A DNA stretch of 25,824 nt from Betaproteobacteria bacterium RIFCSPLOWO2_02_FULL_68_150 (GCA_001771975.1 MERE01000026.1:1-25824), one strand, 5' to 3'. Numbered from the stretch's first letter, positions 14,256-22,487 are shown. Program-made: numbers and translations. Notes: generated by a model from the sequence alone, not told the origin.

Positions 14256-15613
14256 CCGACGCCCTGGGCGAATACATCGCGGCGCTCGAGCCCCTGGCGC
14301 GCCGGCTGGGGCTCGATTACCACGGCGTGGACTTCGAACTCGTGCCCGCTTCGCTCATGACCGAGATCGCCGTGTACGGCCTGCCGGTGCGCATGCCGCA
14401 CTGGTCGTTCGGCGTGCGCTACATCCACCAGCTGGTGCGCCAGAGCATGGGGCATTCGCGCATCTTCGAGGTGATGTTCCCCGGCAACCCCTGCCATGCC
14501 TTTCTCATGGACGGCAACACGCTGCCCGAGAACACGCTGGTCGCGGCGCACGTGCTGGGGCACGCCGATTTCTCGAGGAACAACGCGCTGTTTGCGCGCT
14601 TCCACGAAATGGCGGGCAGCAACATCATCGAGATGGCCGCGGCGCACGCGCGCCGCATCGACCGCGCGATCGAGGAGTTCGGCCAGCAGCGCGTCGAAAC
14701 CGTGCTCGACGCGGCGCTCGCGCTCGAATCGCACGTCGACGTCGACCGGCCGCTGCATCGCGAGCCCTATCCGGCGCACGCGCCCGAGCGCAAGGCGCCC
14801 GCGAAGGACGCCTTCCGCGAACGCTTCGAGCGCCTGCCGCGCGAGGCGCAGCCCGAGCCGCCGCCCGTGCCGCGGCAGCGCCTGCCCGTGCCGCCGCACC
14901 CGGAGTGGGACCTGCTCTGGTTCATCGCGCAGTACGCGCCCGATCTGGAGCAGTGGGAGCGCGACGTGTTCCTCGCGGTGCGCGCCGAGTCGCTTTACTT
15001 CTACCCGGTGTTCGCCTGCCAGATCATGAACGAAGGCTGGGCCTCGTACTGGCACGCGCGGCTGCTGCGCGAGGCCGACTTCCTGCCGCAGGACCTGTAC
15101 CTGCAGGCGATCAAGTCGCATTCCGACGTGGTGCGGCCGTTCGCCGCCGGCGAGCAGAGCGCGCTCGCCGTCAACCCCTACCACTTCGGCTTCACGCTCT
15201 GGGAGCACATCGTCGAGAAACACGGCATGGAGCGCGCGCGCGAGGTGTGCCGGGACGAAGACGATTTCGGCTTCGTGCGCAACTACCTCGACCGCGAGCT
15301 GGCGGAGAAGATGGATCTGTTCACCTACCAGGCCAGGTCGGACGGCGAGGTCCTCGTCACGAGCCGCGACCTCGATGCCGTGCGCGAGGCGATCCTCGCT
15401 CCCAAATTCAACTACGGGGCGCCACGCATCGCGATCGCCGAGTTCAGGCCCGACGGCACGCTGGTGCTCAGCCACGACCACGCCGGCGACGGGCGCGGGC
15501 TGGACGTGGCGCGCGCCAACAAGGTCCTCGAGTACGTGCAGCGCGTCTGGCGCCGCCCGGTGCGCCTCGTCACCACCGGCGGCCTGCGCGAACCGCTCGA
15601 GCTGGCGGCCTGA
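14252..15613 (+). CDS. spoVR: SpoVR family protein (YcgB homologue)
   Basis: A 453-residue protein starting at the ATG that overlaps the yeaH stop. Typical SpoVR segments are present: LDYHGVDFELVPASLMTEIA, YGLPVRMPHWSFGVRY, NTLVAAHVLGHADFSRNN, FPVFACQIMNEGWASYWHAR (here YPVFACQIMNEGWASYWHA), NPYHFGFTLWEHI and DDFGFVRNYLDRELAEKMDL. Conserved His and Glu in MNEGWASYWH and AHVLGHADF suggest a metal-binding site, but no reaction is established. SpoVR was named for spore cortex formation in Bacillus; in non-sporulating proteobacteria it is part of the prkA-yeaH-spoVR stress operon. There is no sign of damage; the middle (about 170-215) is a Pro/Arg/Glu-rich linker. Confidence 0.96.
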   Translation: MTDALGEYIAALEPLARRLGLDYHGVDFELVPASLMTEIAVYGLPVRMPHWSFGVRYIHQLVRQSMGHSRIFEVMFPGNPCHAFLMDGNTLPENTLVAAHVLGHADFSRNNALFARFHEMAGSNIIEMAAAHARRIDRAIEEFGQQRVETVLDAALALESHVDVDRPLHREPYPAHAPERKAPAKDAFRERFERLPREAQPEPPPVPRQRLPVPPHPEWDLLWFIAQYAPDLEQWERDVFLAVRAESLYFYPVFACQIMNEGWASYWHARLLREADFLPQDLYLQAIKSHSDVVRPFAAGEQSALAVNPYHFGFTLWEHIVEKHGMERAREVCRDEDDFGFVRNYLDRELAEKMDLFTYQARSDGEVLVTSRDLDAVREAILAPKFNYGAPRIAIAEFRPDGTLVLSHDHAGDGRGLDVARANKVLEYVQRVWRRPVRLVTTGGLREPLELAA

Positions 15614-15617
15614 CCGG

Positions 15618-15633
15618 GCGCCGCGGCCGGCGC
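15618..15633. terminator. Hairpin between convergent spoVR and aldolase-like genes
   Basis: GCGCCG-CGGC-CGGCGC is a 6-bp stem with a 4-base loop. It fills almost the whole 20-base gap between the two convergent stop codons. No T-run follows on either strand, so termination would be weak or assisted. Confidence 0.35.
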
Positions 15634-16407
15634 TCAGTTCCGGTAAGACGGGTCTTTTTCGTCCACGATGCGCTGCATCGCGGCGAACACGTCCTCGCAG
15701 GTGCGCTGCTCGCCGGGACCCGACTCGCGCACCGTTTGCTCGAAGACCTCGCGCCGGATGGGCTGCAGCGCGCCGGCCGATGCTGCGGCGATCTGCACGT
15801 CGCAGGCGCGCTGCAGGGTCCACAGCTGCAGGAACGCTTCAGGCACCGACGCACCCCAGGTCAGCAAGCCGTGGTTGCGCAGAATCACCGCGCGCTTGCT
15901 GCCGATGTCGGCGATCAAGCGCGACTTTTCGCCGGGTTCGACCGTGATCCCCTCGAACTCGTGGTAGGCCACCTGTCCCTGCAACTGGGCGGCATAGAAG
16001 TTGGCCGGCGAGAGTCCCTCCTGCAGGCACGCCACCGCCATCCCGGTCGTGGTATGCGTGTGCATGACGCATTGCACTTGCGGGTTCGCCCCATGCAGCG
16101 CCGAATGGATCATGAAACCGGCGCGGTTCACCGGCCAGGGCGTCGCGCGCACCGGATTGCCCTCGAGGTCGATCAGCACCAGGTTCGAGGCGGTGACCTC
16201 GCGGTAGTGCAGGCCGAACGGATTGATGAGAAACAGCTTCTCCGACCCGAGCACCCGCAGCGTGATGTGGTTGAAGATCATCTCGGTCCAGCCGAGATGA
16301 TCGAAAATGCGATACGCCGCTGCGAGCTGCACGCGCGCTGCGCGCTCGTCCTCGCTCAGCGGGAAGTCCTGCTCGCGCGCCGCGCCGCCCTGCCAATAGA
16401 TGGTCAT
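15634..16407 (-). CDS. Class II aldolase/adducin family protein
   Basis: A 257-residue class II aldolase-fold protein. Features in order: FDHLGWTEMIFNHITLRV (35-52), INPFGLHYREVTASNLVLID (61-80), MHTHTTTGMAVA with the metal His pair H116/H118, and the third metal His in LRNHGLLTWG (H179). This family includes fuculose-phosphate and ribulose-phosphate aldolases/epimerases, and decarboxylases acting on aromatic or hydroxy acids; the substrate here is not evident. The ATG at 16407 overlaps the stop of the amidohydrolase gene by 4 bases, so the two are co-translated. Such pairs next to TctC-type binding proteins are common in betaproteobacterial catabolic clusters, suggesting use of an aromatic or hydroxy acid. 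This is inference from context. Confidence 0.9.
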   Translation of the reverse strand: MTIYWQGGAAREQDFPLSEDERAARVQLAAAYRIFDHLGWTEMIFNHITLRVLGSEKLFLINPFGLHYREVTASNLVLIDLEGNPVRATPWPVNRAGFMIHSALHGANPQVQCVMHTHTTTGMAVACLQEGLSPANFYAAQLQGQVAYHEFEGITVEPGEKSRLIADIGSKRAVILRNHGLLTWGASVPEAFLQLWTLQRACDVQIAAASAGALQPIRREVFEQTVRESGPGEQRTCEDVFAAMQRIVDEKDPSYRN

Positions 16408-17393
16408 TGAAATTCGAAGATGCGCTCGGCGTTGCCGCTGCGCACGCGGTTCCTCACGCCCTCGGGCAGCCGGTCGACCCGCGCCAGGCACCCCACCGGG
16501 TCGCCGATGGTGTGCGGATAGTCCGAGCCGTAGAGCAGCCGATCGGAGCCGAAGACGCGCACCGCCATGGCGAGCGCCTCGTCGGTGAACACCACCGCAT
16601 CGGCAAAGATGCGCCGCGCATGGAGGCTCGGCTTCTCGCTCACCTTGGTGCGGCACGCGGGAATGTGCTCGTAGCACTGGTCGAGCCGCCCGATGAGGAA
16701 CGGCAGCGCGCCGCCGCCATGGCTGGCGATGATCTTGAGGTTCGGATAGCGGTCGAAGAAACCGTCGAAGATCATGCGCGACACCGCGAGCGACGTATCG
16801 AAGGTGAAGCCGATCGATGCGGTGAGCTGGAATTCGGTCATTCCCATTTCGCGCACCCCCGGCGGCGCGGTCGGATGCACCAGTACCGGCAGGCGCCGCT
16901 CGTCGATCGCCCGCCAGACGAGCGCGAAGCCCGGGTCGGTGAGAGGCCGCTCGGCGATATTGGCGAGCACCATCACGCCGCAGGCGCCTGCCTTGGCGGC
17001 GCGCGCCAGCTCTTTCACCGCCGCCCTGGGGTATTGCCACGGCAGCGAACAGAACCACTGGATGCGGTCGGGAAAGCTCTTGCGCGCCCGCGCCATCTCG
17101 TCGTTCATGGTCCGCGCCGCCTTGAGGCTCACCGCTTCCCCGCCCCAGTAGCAGTTCGGGCAGGTGAGCGAGACCACCGAGACGTCGATGCCCGTCTTGT
17201 CCATGTTCTTCACGCGCAGGTCCCAGTCGAACATCTCGGGGACCGGGGTCATGAAGGGTGCGCCGTCGAGGTGGATCGCGCGCAAGCCCCCCGGCACCGT
17301 GGCGAGCGTGTAGCGCGGGCGGCCGTGCTTTTCGAGCAGCGCGAGCCACTCGCGGTTGAGCATGTGAGTGTGAACGTCGACGACCGGGGTCAT
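16404..17393 (-). CDS. Amidohydrolase family protein (ACMSD / hydroxybenzoate decarboxylase-like)
   Basis: A 329-residue TIM-barrel metal hydrolase of the amidohydrolase-2 (ACMSD) group, starting MTPVVDVHTHM. Metal ligands are visible: HxH at 8/10, His173 in LVHPTAPP, His225 in IIASHGGGALP and Asp291 in YGSDYPH. Other family hallmarks are NMDKTGIDVSVVSLTCPN and RYPNLKIIASHGGG. Family members include aminocarboxymuconate-semialdehyde decarboxylase and gamma-resorcylate and related non-oxidative decarboxylases; the exact substrate is not readable. The start was placed at 17393 because upstream codons belong to the tctC remnant. The arrangement TGACATG shows it was originally the next gene after tctC. 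It overlaps the downstream aldolase-like gene by 4 bases. Confidence 0.92.
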   Translation of the reverse strand: MTPVVDVHTHMLNREWLALLEKHGRPRYTLATVPGGLRAIHLDGAPFMTPVPEMFDWDLRVKNMDKTGIDVSVVSLTCPNCYWGGEAVSLKAARTMNDEMARARKSFPDRIQWFCSLPWQYPRAAVKELARAAKAGACGVMVLANIAERPLTDPGFALVWRAIDERRLPVLVHPTAPPGVREMGMTEFQLTASIGFTFDTSLAVSRMIFDGFFDRYPNLKIIASHGGGALPFLIGRLDQCYEHIPACRTKVSEKPSLHARRIFADAVVFTDEALAMAVRVFGSDRLLYGSDYPHTIGDPVGCLARVDRLPEGVRNRVRSGNAERIFEFQ

Positions 17394-17394
17394 G

Positions 17395-17539
17395 TCAATC
17401 CACCTTGGCGCCGGAAACGCGCACCGCCTCGGCCCAGCGCGCGGCATCGCGCTTCACCACTTCGGCGAACTGCTCTGGGCTGTTCGGCGAGCGGCGCCGC
17501 CAGCGCGAGCGCAGCGGAAAGCACAATGCGTATCAGCAT
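17395..17539 (-). pseudogene. Collapsed tctC/Bug-type solute-binding protein gene (both ends kept, middle deleted)
   Basis: A ribosome-binding site (AGGAGG) and ATG at 17539 open MLIRIVLSAALALAAPLA, a normal signal-peptide start. After about 18 codons the sequence continues one frame off as NSPEQFAEVVKRDAARWAEA followed by VRVSGAKVD and a stop (17397-17395). This is a typical C-terminus of TctC/Bug periplasmic binding proteins of tripartite tricarboxylate transporters, normally about 320 residues. The whole remnant is 145 bases, so roughly 270 codons are gone and the frame is broken. Its stop is 1 base from the amidohydrolase ATG, so it still acts as the operon's leader. Annotated from motif memory; no alignment was possible. 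Confidence 0.7.
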
Positions 17540-17620
17540 GCCGGGCCTCCTCGGTGAAGGGTGAGAGCCTATGCCCGCGGCCGCGCCGAGGCAACAGGCC
17601 CGAGGCGCCCGTTTCGCGCG

Positions 17621-18811
17621 CTAAGCGAGCGCCAATGCCGCCCCGCCGAGCGCCGTTGCCACGACCACGCTCACGGGCCGCAGCTTCCAGAATACGAGCG
17701 CCACGAATGCCCCGGCCGCGAGAACGAAATCCCCGCGCGTGCGAATGCCGGTCGTCCAGATCGGATCGTAAAGCGCCGCAAGCAGGATGCCGACAACGGC
17801 AGCGTTCACGCCGCCGAACGCCGCCGCCACCGGCTGGTACCGGCGCAAGCGCTCCCAAAACGGCAGCACGCCCACGATGAGGAGAAAGGCGGGAAGAAAG
17901 ATGGCGGCGAGGCACAGCAGCGCGCCGGCCCAACCGGCGAGCGGTCCGTTCATCACGGCGCCGAGATAAGCTGCGAAGGTGAACAGCGGACCGGGCACTG
18001 CCTGCGCGGCACCGTAGCCGGCCAGGAAATCGGCATCGCTCACCCAGCCGCTCGGGACGACCTCGGCGCGCAACAACGGCAGCACGACGTGCCCGCCGCC
18101 GAACACGAGCGAACCGGCGCGGTAGAAGGCGTCGAAGACCGCGAGCGCGCTGCCGTCACCGCCGGCAGCAAGCAGCGGCAAGCCGGCGAGGAGCGCGAAG
18201 TAGAGAATGAGCAGGAAAGCGCCGAGACGGCGCGATACCGGAAACGCGAGCGGCAAAGGCGGCTCATGGCCGGCAAGCGGCAGGAAACGCCAACCGATGA
18301 GGGCTCCCAGCACGATCGCCAATACCTGCGTAGCGGCACCGGGCCACGCCAGCGTAAGCAACGTCGCCGAGACCGCGAGGGTCGCCCGCGCCCGGTCCGG
18401 GCAGAGCGTTCTGCCCATGCCCCACACCGCCTGCGCAACCACCGCGACGGCGACCACCTTGAGGCCGTGCACCCACCCGGCCGCGCTCCATTGCGGATAC
18501 GCGGCGAGCCCGTAAGCAAATGCGACGAGCGCGAGCGCAGACGGCAGGGTGAACGCGAGCCACGCGGCCGCCGCGCCGAGCAGGCCGGCGCGATGCAGGC
18601 CAAGCGCGATCCCGACCTGGCTGCTCGCCGGGCCCGGCAGGAACTGGCACAGCGCCACGAGGTCCGCGTAGGCTGTTTCGCTCAACCAGCGGCGACGCGC
18701 TACGAACTCGTCGCGGAAATACCCGAGATGGGCGATGGGACCGCCGAACGACGTCACGCCGAGCTTCAGAAACGCGCCCGCAACTTCGGCCACGCGCGCG
18801 GCAGCGCTCAT
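17621..18811 (-). CDS. chrA: Chromate transporter ChrA family (long, two-domain form)
   Basis: A 396-residue polytopic membrane protein with the two homologous halves of bidomain CHR proteins. The N-terminal half starts with FLKLGVTSFGGPIAHLGYFR and includes LVALCQFLPGPASSQVGIAL. The C-terminal half carries FYRAGSLVFGGGHVVLPLLR and GYGAAQAVPGPLFTFAAYLG. About ten hydrophobic segments are visible. ChrA exports chromate, driven by the membrane potential or sulfate/chromate exchange; many family members are of untested specificity. It lies 6 bases downstream of a PadR-type regulator gene on the same strand, which suggests co-transcription and local control. It is followed by the tctC remnant after an 81-base gap. 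The length is typical. Confidence 0.94.
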   Translation of the reverse strand: MSAAARVAEVAGAFLKLGVTSFGGPIAHLGYFRDEFVARRRWLSETAYADLVALCQFLPGPASSQVGIALGLHRAGLLGAAAAWLAFTLPSALALVAFAYGLAAYPQWSAAGWVHGLKVVAVAVVAQAVWGMGRTLCPDRARATLAVSATLLTLAWPGAATQVLAIVLGALIGWRFLPLAGHEPPLPLAFPVSRRLGAFLLILYFALLAGLPLLAAGGDGSALAVFDAFYRAGSLVFGGGHVVLPLLRAEVVPSGWVSDADFLAGYGAAQAVPGPLFTFAAYLGAVMNGPLAGWAGALLCLAAIFLPAFLLIVGVLPFWERLRRYQPVAAAFGGVNAAVVGILLAALYDPIWTTGIRTRGDFVLAAGAFVALVFWKLRPVSVVVATALGGAALALA

Positions 18812-18817
18812 GCCGCG

Positions 18818-19156
18818 CTATTCCTCGAACATCTCGCCGAACAGTTCGCGCACCTTCTGACGCGCGCCGGCAAGCGCCTTGCGGCCGAGGGGGGTCGCCC
18901 GGTAAAGCAGCCGCCCCCGCCGCCCTTCGCGAAACTTTTCCGAACGCAGATAACCTTGCCGCTCGAGGCGATGGAGCAACGGATACAGCGTACCTGGACT
19001 CAGGCGATACCCATGGCGGGCCAGCTCCTCGATGAGCCACAGGCCGTAGAAAGGCTCCTTCGCCGCATGGTGCAGGATGTGCAGGCGAACGAGGCCGGCG
19101 TAAAGATCGTGTCCCTTGCCGGCGCCGGCTTTCCCCGTGCTTTTCGGTGACTTCAT
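18818..19156 (-). CDS. PadR family transcriptional regulator
   Basis: A 112-residue regulator starting MKSPKSTGKAGAGKGHDLYA. Codons further upstream (to 19243) read poorly, and the family normally begins just before the first helix. The PadR winged helix contains LHILHHAAKEPFYGLWLIEE, LARHGYRLSPGTLYPLLHRLE and GYLRSEKFREGRRGRLLYRA. A short C-terminal helix (ALAGARQKVRELFGEMFEE) provides dimerisation. PadR proteins are usually repressors of adjacent genes responding to phenolic acids, drugs or other stresses. PadR-ChrA pairs recur in proteobacteria. A direct repeat at 19208-19228, upstream on the promoter side, is a candidate site. The N-terminal tail is Lys/Gly-rich and probably disordered. 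Confidence 0.92.
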   Translation of the reverse strand: MKSPKSTGKAGAGKGHDLYAGLVRLHILHHAAKEPFYGLWLIEELARHGYRLSPGTLYPLLHRLERQGYLRSEKFREGRRGRLLYRATPLGRKALAGARQKVRELFGEMFEE

Positions 19157-19207
19157 CGGACCCTTGCGCGATCTGCGCCTGGCATGGCGCAACCAGTTTA
19201 GCGATTT

Positions 19208-19228
19208 TCGATAACGCCAGTCGATAAC
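19208..19228. repeat. Direct repeat TCGATAAC x2 upstream of padR
   Basis: Two TCGATAAC copies, at 19208-19215 and 19221-19228, start 13 bases apart in the 210-base divergent region between padR and the cytochrome gene. The sequence is locally AT-richer than its surroundings. It could be a regulator site or part of the padR promoter; no clear -35/-10 pair was found. The rest of 19157-19366 shows only a GGGAGA ribosome-binding site for the cytochrome. Confidence 0.35.
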
Positions 19229-19366
19229 CTTGATCCAACGCAAGAACCGCGCAGCGGGGTTTGGTTAGGTTCGAGGGCGCAGAAGGGCGGGGCTTGCGAT
19301 ACGCTGGGCTTCGCGCGCATTCTGCGGATCTGCGTGCTGCCGGCACGCGCACTCGGGAGACGAAAG

Positions 19367-21262
19367 ATGAAGCGCATCGGATTCCTCGGCTGGCCATCCT
19401 TGATTGTGGCCGCGACGCTTGCAGTTGCGCCGCTGCAGGCGGCGAACGCCCAGTCGGTCAGCGGCAGCGTCAAGGACGCCGGGAACCAGGCAGTCGCAAG
19501 GGCGACGGTATACCTCGTGCCCGCGGCCGATGTAGCGAAGCTGCAGAAGGCACCCTCCTTCCAGATCCGCAGGAACGCCGACGACGACGAGCCGATGGAG
19601 GACAACCTCGCGGCCAACCGCGACCAGTACGCTCAAGGCGTCACCGACGCGAAGGGCGCGTTCAGCATTCCCAAAGTCGGCGACGGCAAGTTTTTCGTCT
19701 ACGTGCAGCCCACGGACGCGGAGCATTCGCCCGGGGGCGATCACGCCAACAAGTCGAGGACTGCGGCCGAGCTCACTGCGAAACCGCTCGCCATTCAGGT
19801 GACGGGAAAGGTCCCGGGCGACGCCGTCGCCGTGGGCAGCTCCAAGTGCCTCACCTGCCACTCGAAGTATGCCGACGTGAAGAAGACGCTGCACAAGCTC
19901 GGCATCACGGCGGTGGGCAAAGCGAGCAAGCTGCAGGACCACTCCCGCTTTCCGGCATTCAACGCGGGGCTCGCCAAGCTGACGGCGGGGACGAAGCTTT
20001 ACGTTTACGGGTTCGACAAGAGCCGCGGCTTCGACAAGTACGTGATCTCGGAGAAACCGCCGGCCGACGCCTCTGCGGTGAGCTTCACGGCGACCTTCTT
20101 CAAGGATGCGGACGGCACGCTCAAGTTCCGCACCGAGAACGCGAAGGACCCGAAAGACACGCCGCGCACCTATACCGTGGAAATGACCTACGGCGGCGGC
20201 CTGTACAAGCAACGCTACCTCTACCGCGTCGGTGACGCCACCTATCCGTTCCTGCAGTTCAACACCGAGGGCAACGAGAGCTACGCCGACCGCACGCGCA
20301 AGGCCTGGCGCGACTACCACGGCGACTGGCTCTTCAACGAGCAAACCGGCAAACTGGTGGATCCGCCGAAGTCGAAGTCGTTCGAGATCCAGTGCGCGGG
20401 CTGCCATTACAACGGTTACAGCCTGACGCCGACGGTGGCGGGCGGATTCGTCGCCGGGGCCGTGAACGACCCGAACGGCGAGGTCGACATCGACGGCGAC
20501 GGCGTGCCGAACGAGCTGAACATCGGCTGCGAAAACTGTCACGGCGCGGGTTCCGCGCACGTCCGCGCGACGAAAGCCAAGCGCGGCGCCACCATCGTCA
20601 ATCCGAGAAAGCTCGCTGCCGAGCGTGCCATGGTGATCTGCAACCAGTGCCACAGCCGGCCGCAAGGCACGATGAAAAACGACCAGCCGATCAACAAGGA
20701 CAACCGGATGCTCACCCCGGGCATCAGCCGCAACGAGTACCTGGTGAATCACACCACGCGGGAAGACGCGGCGCAGAAGGATTTCTGGGGCGACGGCGTG
20801 CACTCGAAGGCGCACCACCAGCAGGGCACCGACCTGCTCCGCTCGAAGAAGTACATCAACGGCAACCAGCTCATGACCTGCGCCGACTGCCACGATCCGC
20901 ACGGCACGACGGGGCTCAAGCACCAGGTCAGGCTGGAAGTGCGCGACGCGAAGAATTCGCTCTGCGCGAGCTGCCACAAGGTCGACGTCAAGGCGCACAC
21001 GGCCAAGGTGGTCGGTGCCGAACACGAGGAGATCAACTGCATCAACTGCCACATGACCAAGACGATGCAAACCGGCGCCGGCCTGGGCAAGGGGCGCGAG
21101 GGCAAGGACGGCAAGAACTACTGGATGAACGACATCACCTCGCACCTCTTCGACGTGCCGCGCAAGACGAATGCCGCGGCGAAGGGCGTCGAGCCGGGCA
21201 AGGCGATGCCGATTCCCTACACCAACGCCTGCGGCGCCTGCCACGACACGGACAAGCTGTAG
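19367..21262 (+). CDS. Periplasmic octaheme c-type cytochrome
   Basis: A 631-residue secreted protein: signal peptide MKRIGFLGW...VAPLQAANAQS (cleavage near residue 29). Residues 30-115 read VSGSVKDAGNQAVARATVYL and resemble a carboxypeptidase-regulatory-like beta-sandwich. Eight CxxCH heme sites follow, at 161, 343, 388, 425, 505, 533, 558 and 622. A 177-residue heme-free stretch separates heme 1 from heme 2. A Ca-binding-like loop DIDGDGVPNEL (374-384) sits just before heme 3. The heme 3-7 part (GAGSAHVRA, ADCHDPHG) resembles cytochrome c-554/tetrathionate-reductase-like multiheme proteins, from memory. No CxxCK site is seen, so a NrfA-type active site is not indicated. It probably carries electrons in the periplasm or acts as an uncharacterised reductase. 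The gene appears monocistronic, with a hairpin after the stop. Confidence 0.92.
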   Translation: MKRIGFLGWPSLIVAATLAVAPLQAANAQSVSGSVKDAGNQAVARATVYLVPAADVAKLQKAPSFQIRRNADDDEPMEDNLAANRDQYAQGVTDAKGAFSIPKVGDGKFFVYVQPTDAEHSPGGDHANKSRTAAELTAKPLAIQVTGKVPGDAVAVGSSKCLTCHSKYADVKKTLHKLGITAVGKASKLQDHSRFPAFNAGLAKLTAGTKLYVYGFDKSRGFDKYVISEKPPADASAVSFTATFFKDADGTLKFRTENAKDPKDTPRTYTVEMTYGGGLYKQRYLYRVGDATYPFLQFNTEGNESYADRTRKAWRDYHGDWLFNEQTGKLVDPPKSKSFEIQCAGCHYNGYSLTPTVAGGFVAGAVNDPNGEVDIDGDGVPNELNIGCENCHGAGSAHVRATKAKRGATIVNPRKLAAERAMVICNQCHSRPQGTMKNDQPINKDNRMLTPGISRNEYLVNHTTREDAAQKDFWGDGVHSKAHHQQGTDLLRSKKYINGNQLMTCADCHDPHGTTGLKHQVRLEVRDAKNSLCASCHKVDVKAHTAKVVGAEHEEINCINCHMTKTMQTGAGLGKGREGKDGKNYWMNDITSHLFDVPRKTNAAAKGVEPGKAMPIPYTNACGACHDTDKL

Positions 21263-21287
21263 ACGCCGGCCGCCAAAGCGCGAGCGT

Positions 21288-21326
21288 AGCGGCGAGCGCA
21301 AGGATCAGGACGTTGCGCTTGCCGCT
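21288..21326 (+). terminator. Long hairpin after the octaheme cytochrome gene
   Basis: AGCGGCGAGCGCAA (21288-21301) pairs with TTGCGCTTGCCGCT (21313-21326) around an 11-base loop. All 14 pairs form in the plus-strand RNA, one of them a G-U wobble; the opposite strand has a C-A mismatch there. It lies between the cytochrome stop and the convergent SQR-like gene's stop. No T-run follows. Confidence 0.55.
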
Positions 21327-22477
21327 CAGAAGCGGCGCCAGAGCCAGTACTTTTCGTAGAGCACTTTCGCGCCGTGCCACAGCAGGCCGGGTTGGTACAG
21401 GCGCACATCGGGCAGGGGCTCGGCGTAGAAGTTGCCGCTTCCCATGCCGGCGCGGGCACCGCCGGTCTCGATGAAGCACATCCCCTTGCCGTCGAATCGT
21501 CTCGCTGCGCCGCGCCCCGTCCACGCCGCGGCAATGTTGTTCGCGACGACTTCGGCCTGGCCGTGTGCGAACACGCCCGCCTTGGGCAAAGGCCGTCCCA
21601 TCTTGAGCGGGATCACGCTGACATCGCCAAGCGCGTAAACGCCGGCGTGCTTCGTTTCCAGCGTGTGGCGGTCGACGGGGATCCAGCCGGATTCGTTGCT
21701 GAGCCCGGCCTCGCGCACCGGTGCCGGTGCGCGATGCGGCGGCACGTAGAGCAGCAGATCGAAAGCGGCGCTGGCGCCGTTGGCGAACTCGATGCATCGG
21801 GCACCCGCGTCTACCGACTTCACCTGGTGTTCGGGTCGGTAGCGGATGTCGCGCGCTTCGAGCATCGCGCGCACGCCGGCGCTTACCGCGGGACCCGCGA
21901 CCATCATCGGCCCGGGTTCGGCGGCGTAGAAGTCGATCGTGCACTCGCCGCGTCGCCCGCGGCGGCGAAGAAAGTCTTCCGCGAGGAGCGCCGCTTCGTA
22001 AGGCGCCGCGGGACACTTGTACTGGGGCGTTGCCGTGAGCACCACGAGCCGGCCGCGCTCCAGGCGTGCGAGCGCATCGCGAATTGCGCTCGCACCCTCG
22101 AGCGTATAGATGCACAGTCCCGCGTCGGCAAGGCCGGGTACCGTCTGCGGCGCGTACTCCGCGCCGAGCGCGATCACGAGCGCATCGCCGCCGAGCGTGT
22201 GCTCGCCGACGCGCGCGGTTTTCGCCGCCGGATCGATCGCGCTTACCTCGCCGCGCACCAACTCGATCCCTTGCCGCGCCGCGTGCTCGCAGGGACGCGA
22301 GATCGCCTCGGCGTCGCGCTCGCCGACCATCAGCCAGAGCAGCGAAGGCGGGAAGACGTGCTGCGCGTCGCGCTCCACCAGCACGACCCGATCCGTCCGG
22401 GGCAGCAGCCGGCGCAGCTCTTGCGCCGCAACCATGCCGCCGAGTCCGGCGCCGAGTATCAGTGCCGTGCGACCCAT
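21326..22477 (-). CDS. SQR/FCSD-like NAD(P)/FAD-dependent oxidoreductase
   Basis: A 383-residue flavoprotein starting MGRTALILGAGLGGMVAAQE with the dinucleotide-binding GxGxxG. Further motifs are the ALGDVSVIPLKMGRPLPKAG FAD-binding segment (282-301) and the conserved CPAAPYE with Cys155. A second cysteine, Cys334 in GKGMCFIETGG, gives the spaced pair expected for sulfide:quinone oxidoreductases and flavocytochrome c sulfide dehydrogenases. The C-terminus KVLYEKYWLWRRF is amphipathic and could dock to the membrane. It would oxidise sulfide or a related sulfur compound to bound polysulfide and pass electrons to quinone; the exact acceptor is not proven by sequence. It is the third gene of the desaturase-DsrE operon, 10 bases after dsrE. 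The start at 22477 was chosen because the Rossmann motif begins there. Confidence 0.9.
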   Translation of the reverse strand: MGRTALILGAGLGGMVAAQELRRLLPRTDRVVLVERDAQHVFPPSLLWLMVGERDAEAISRPCEHAARQGIELVRGEVSAIDPAAKTARVGEHTLGGDALVIALGAEYAPQTVPGLADAGLCIYTLEGASAIRDALARLERGRLVVLTATPQYKCPAAPYEAALLAEDFLRRRGRRGECTIDFYAAEPGPMMVAGPAVSAGVRAMLEARDIRYRPEHQVKSVDAGARCIEFANGASAAFDLLLYVPPHRAPAPVREAGLSNESGWIPVDRHTLETKHAGVYALGDVSVIPLKMGRPLPKAGVFAHGQAEVVANNIAAAWTGRGAARRFDGKGMCFIETGGARAGMGSGNFYAEPLPDVRLYQPGLLWHGAKVLYEKYWLWRRF

Positions 22478-22487
22478 GGCGATCCTT

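Noticed and set aside
14905..16410. 501-codon plus-strand frame across spoVR and the aldolase-like gene
   Set aside because: It is out of frame with spoVR and antisense to the aldolase-like gene; both real genes have clear family motifs.
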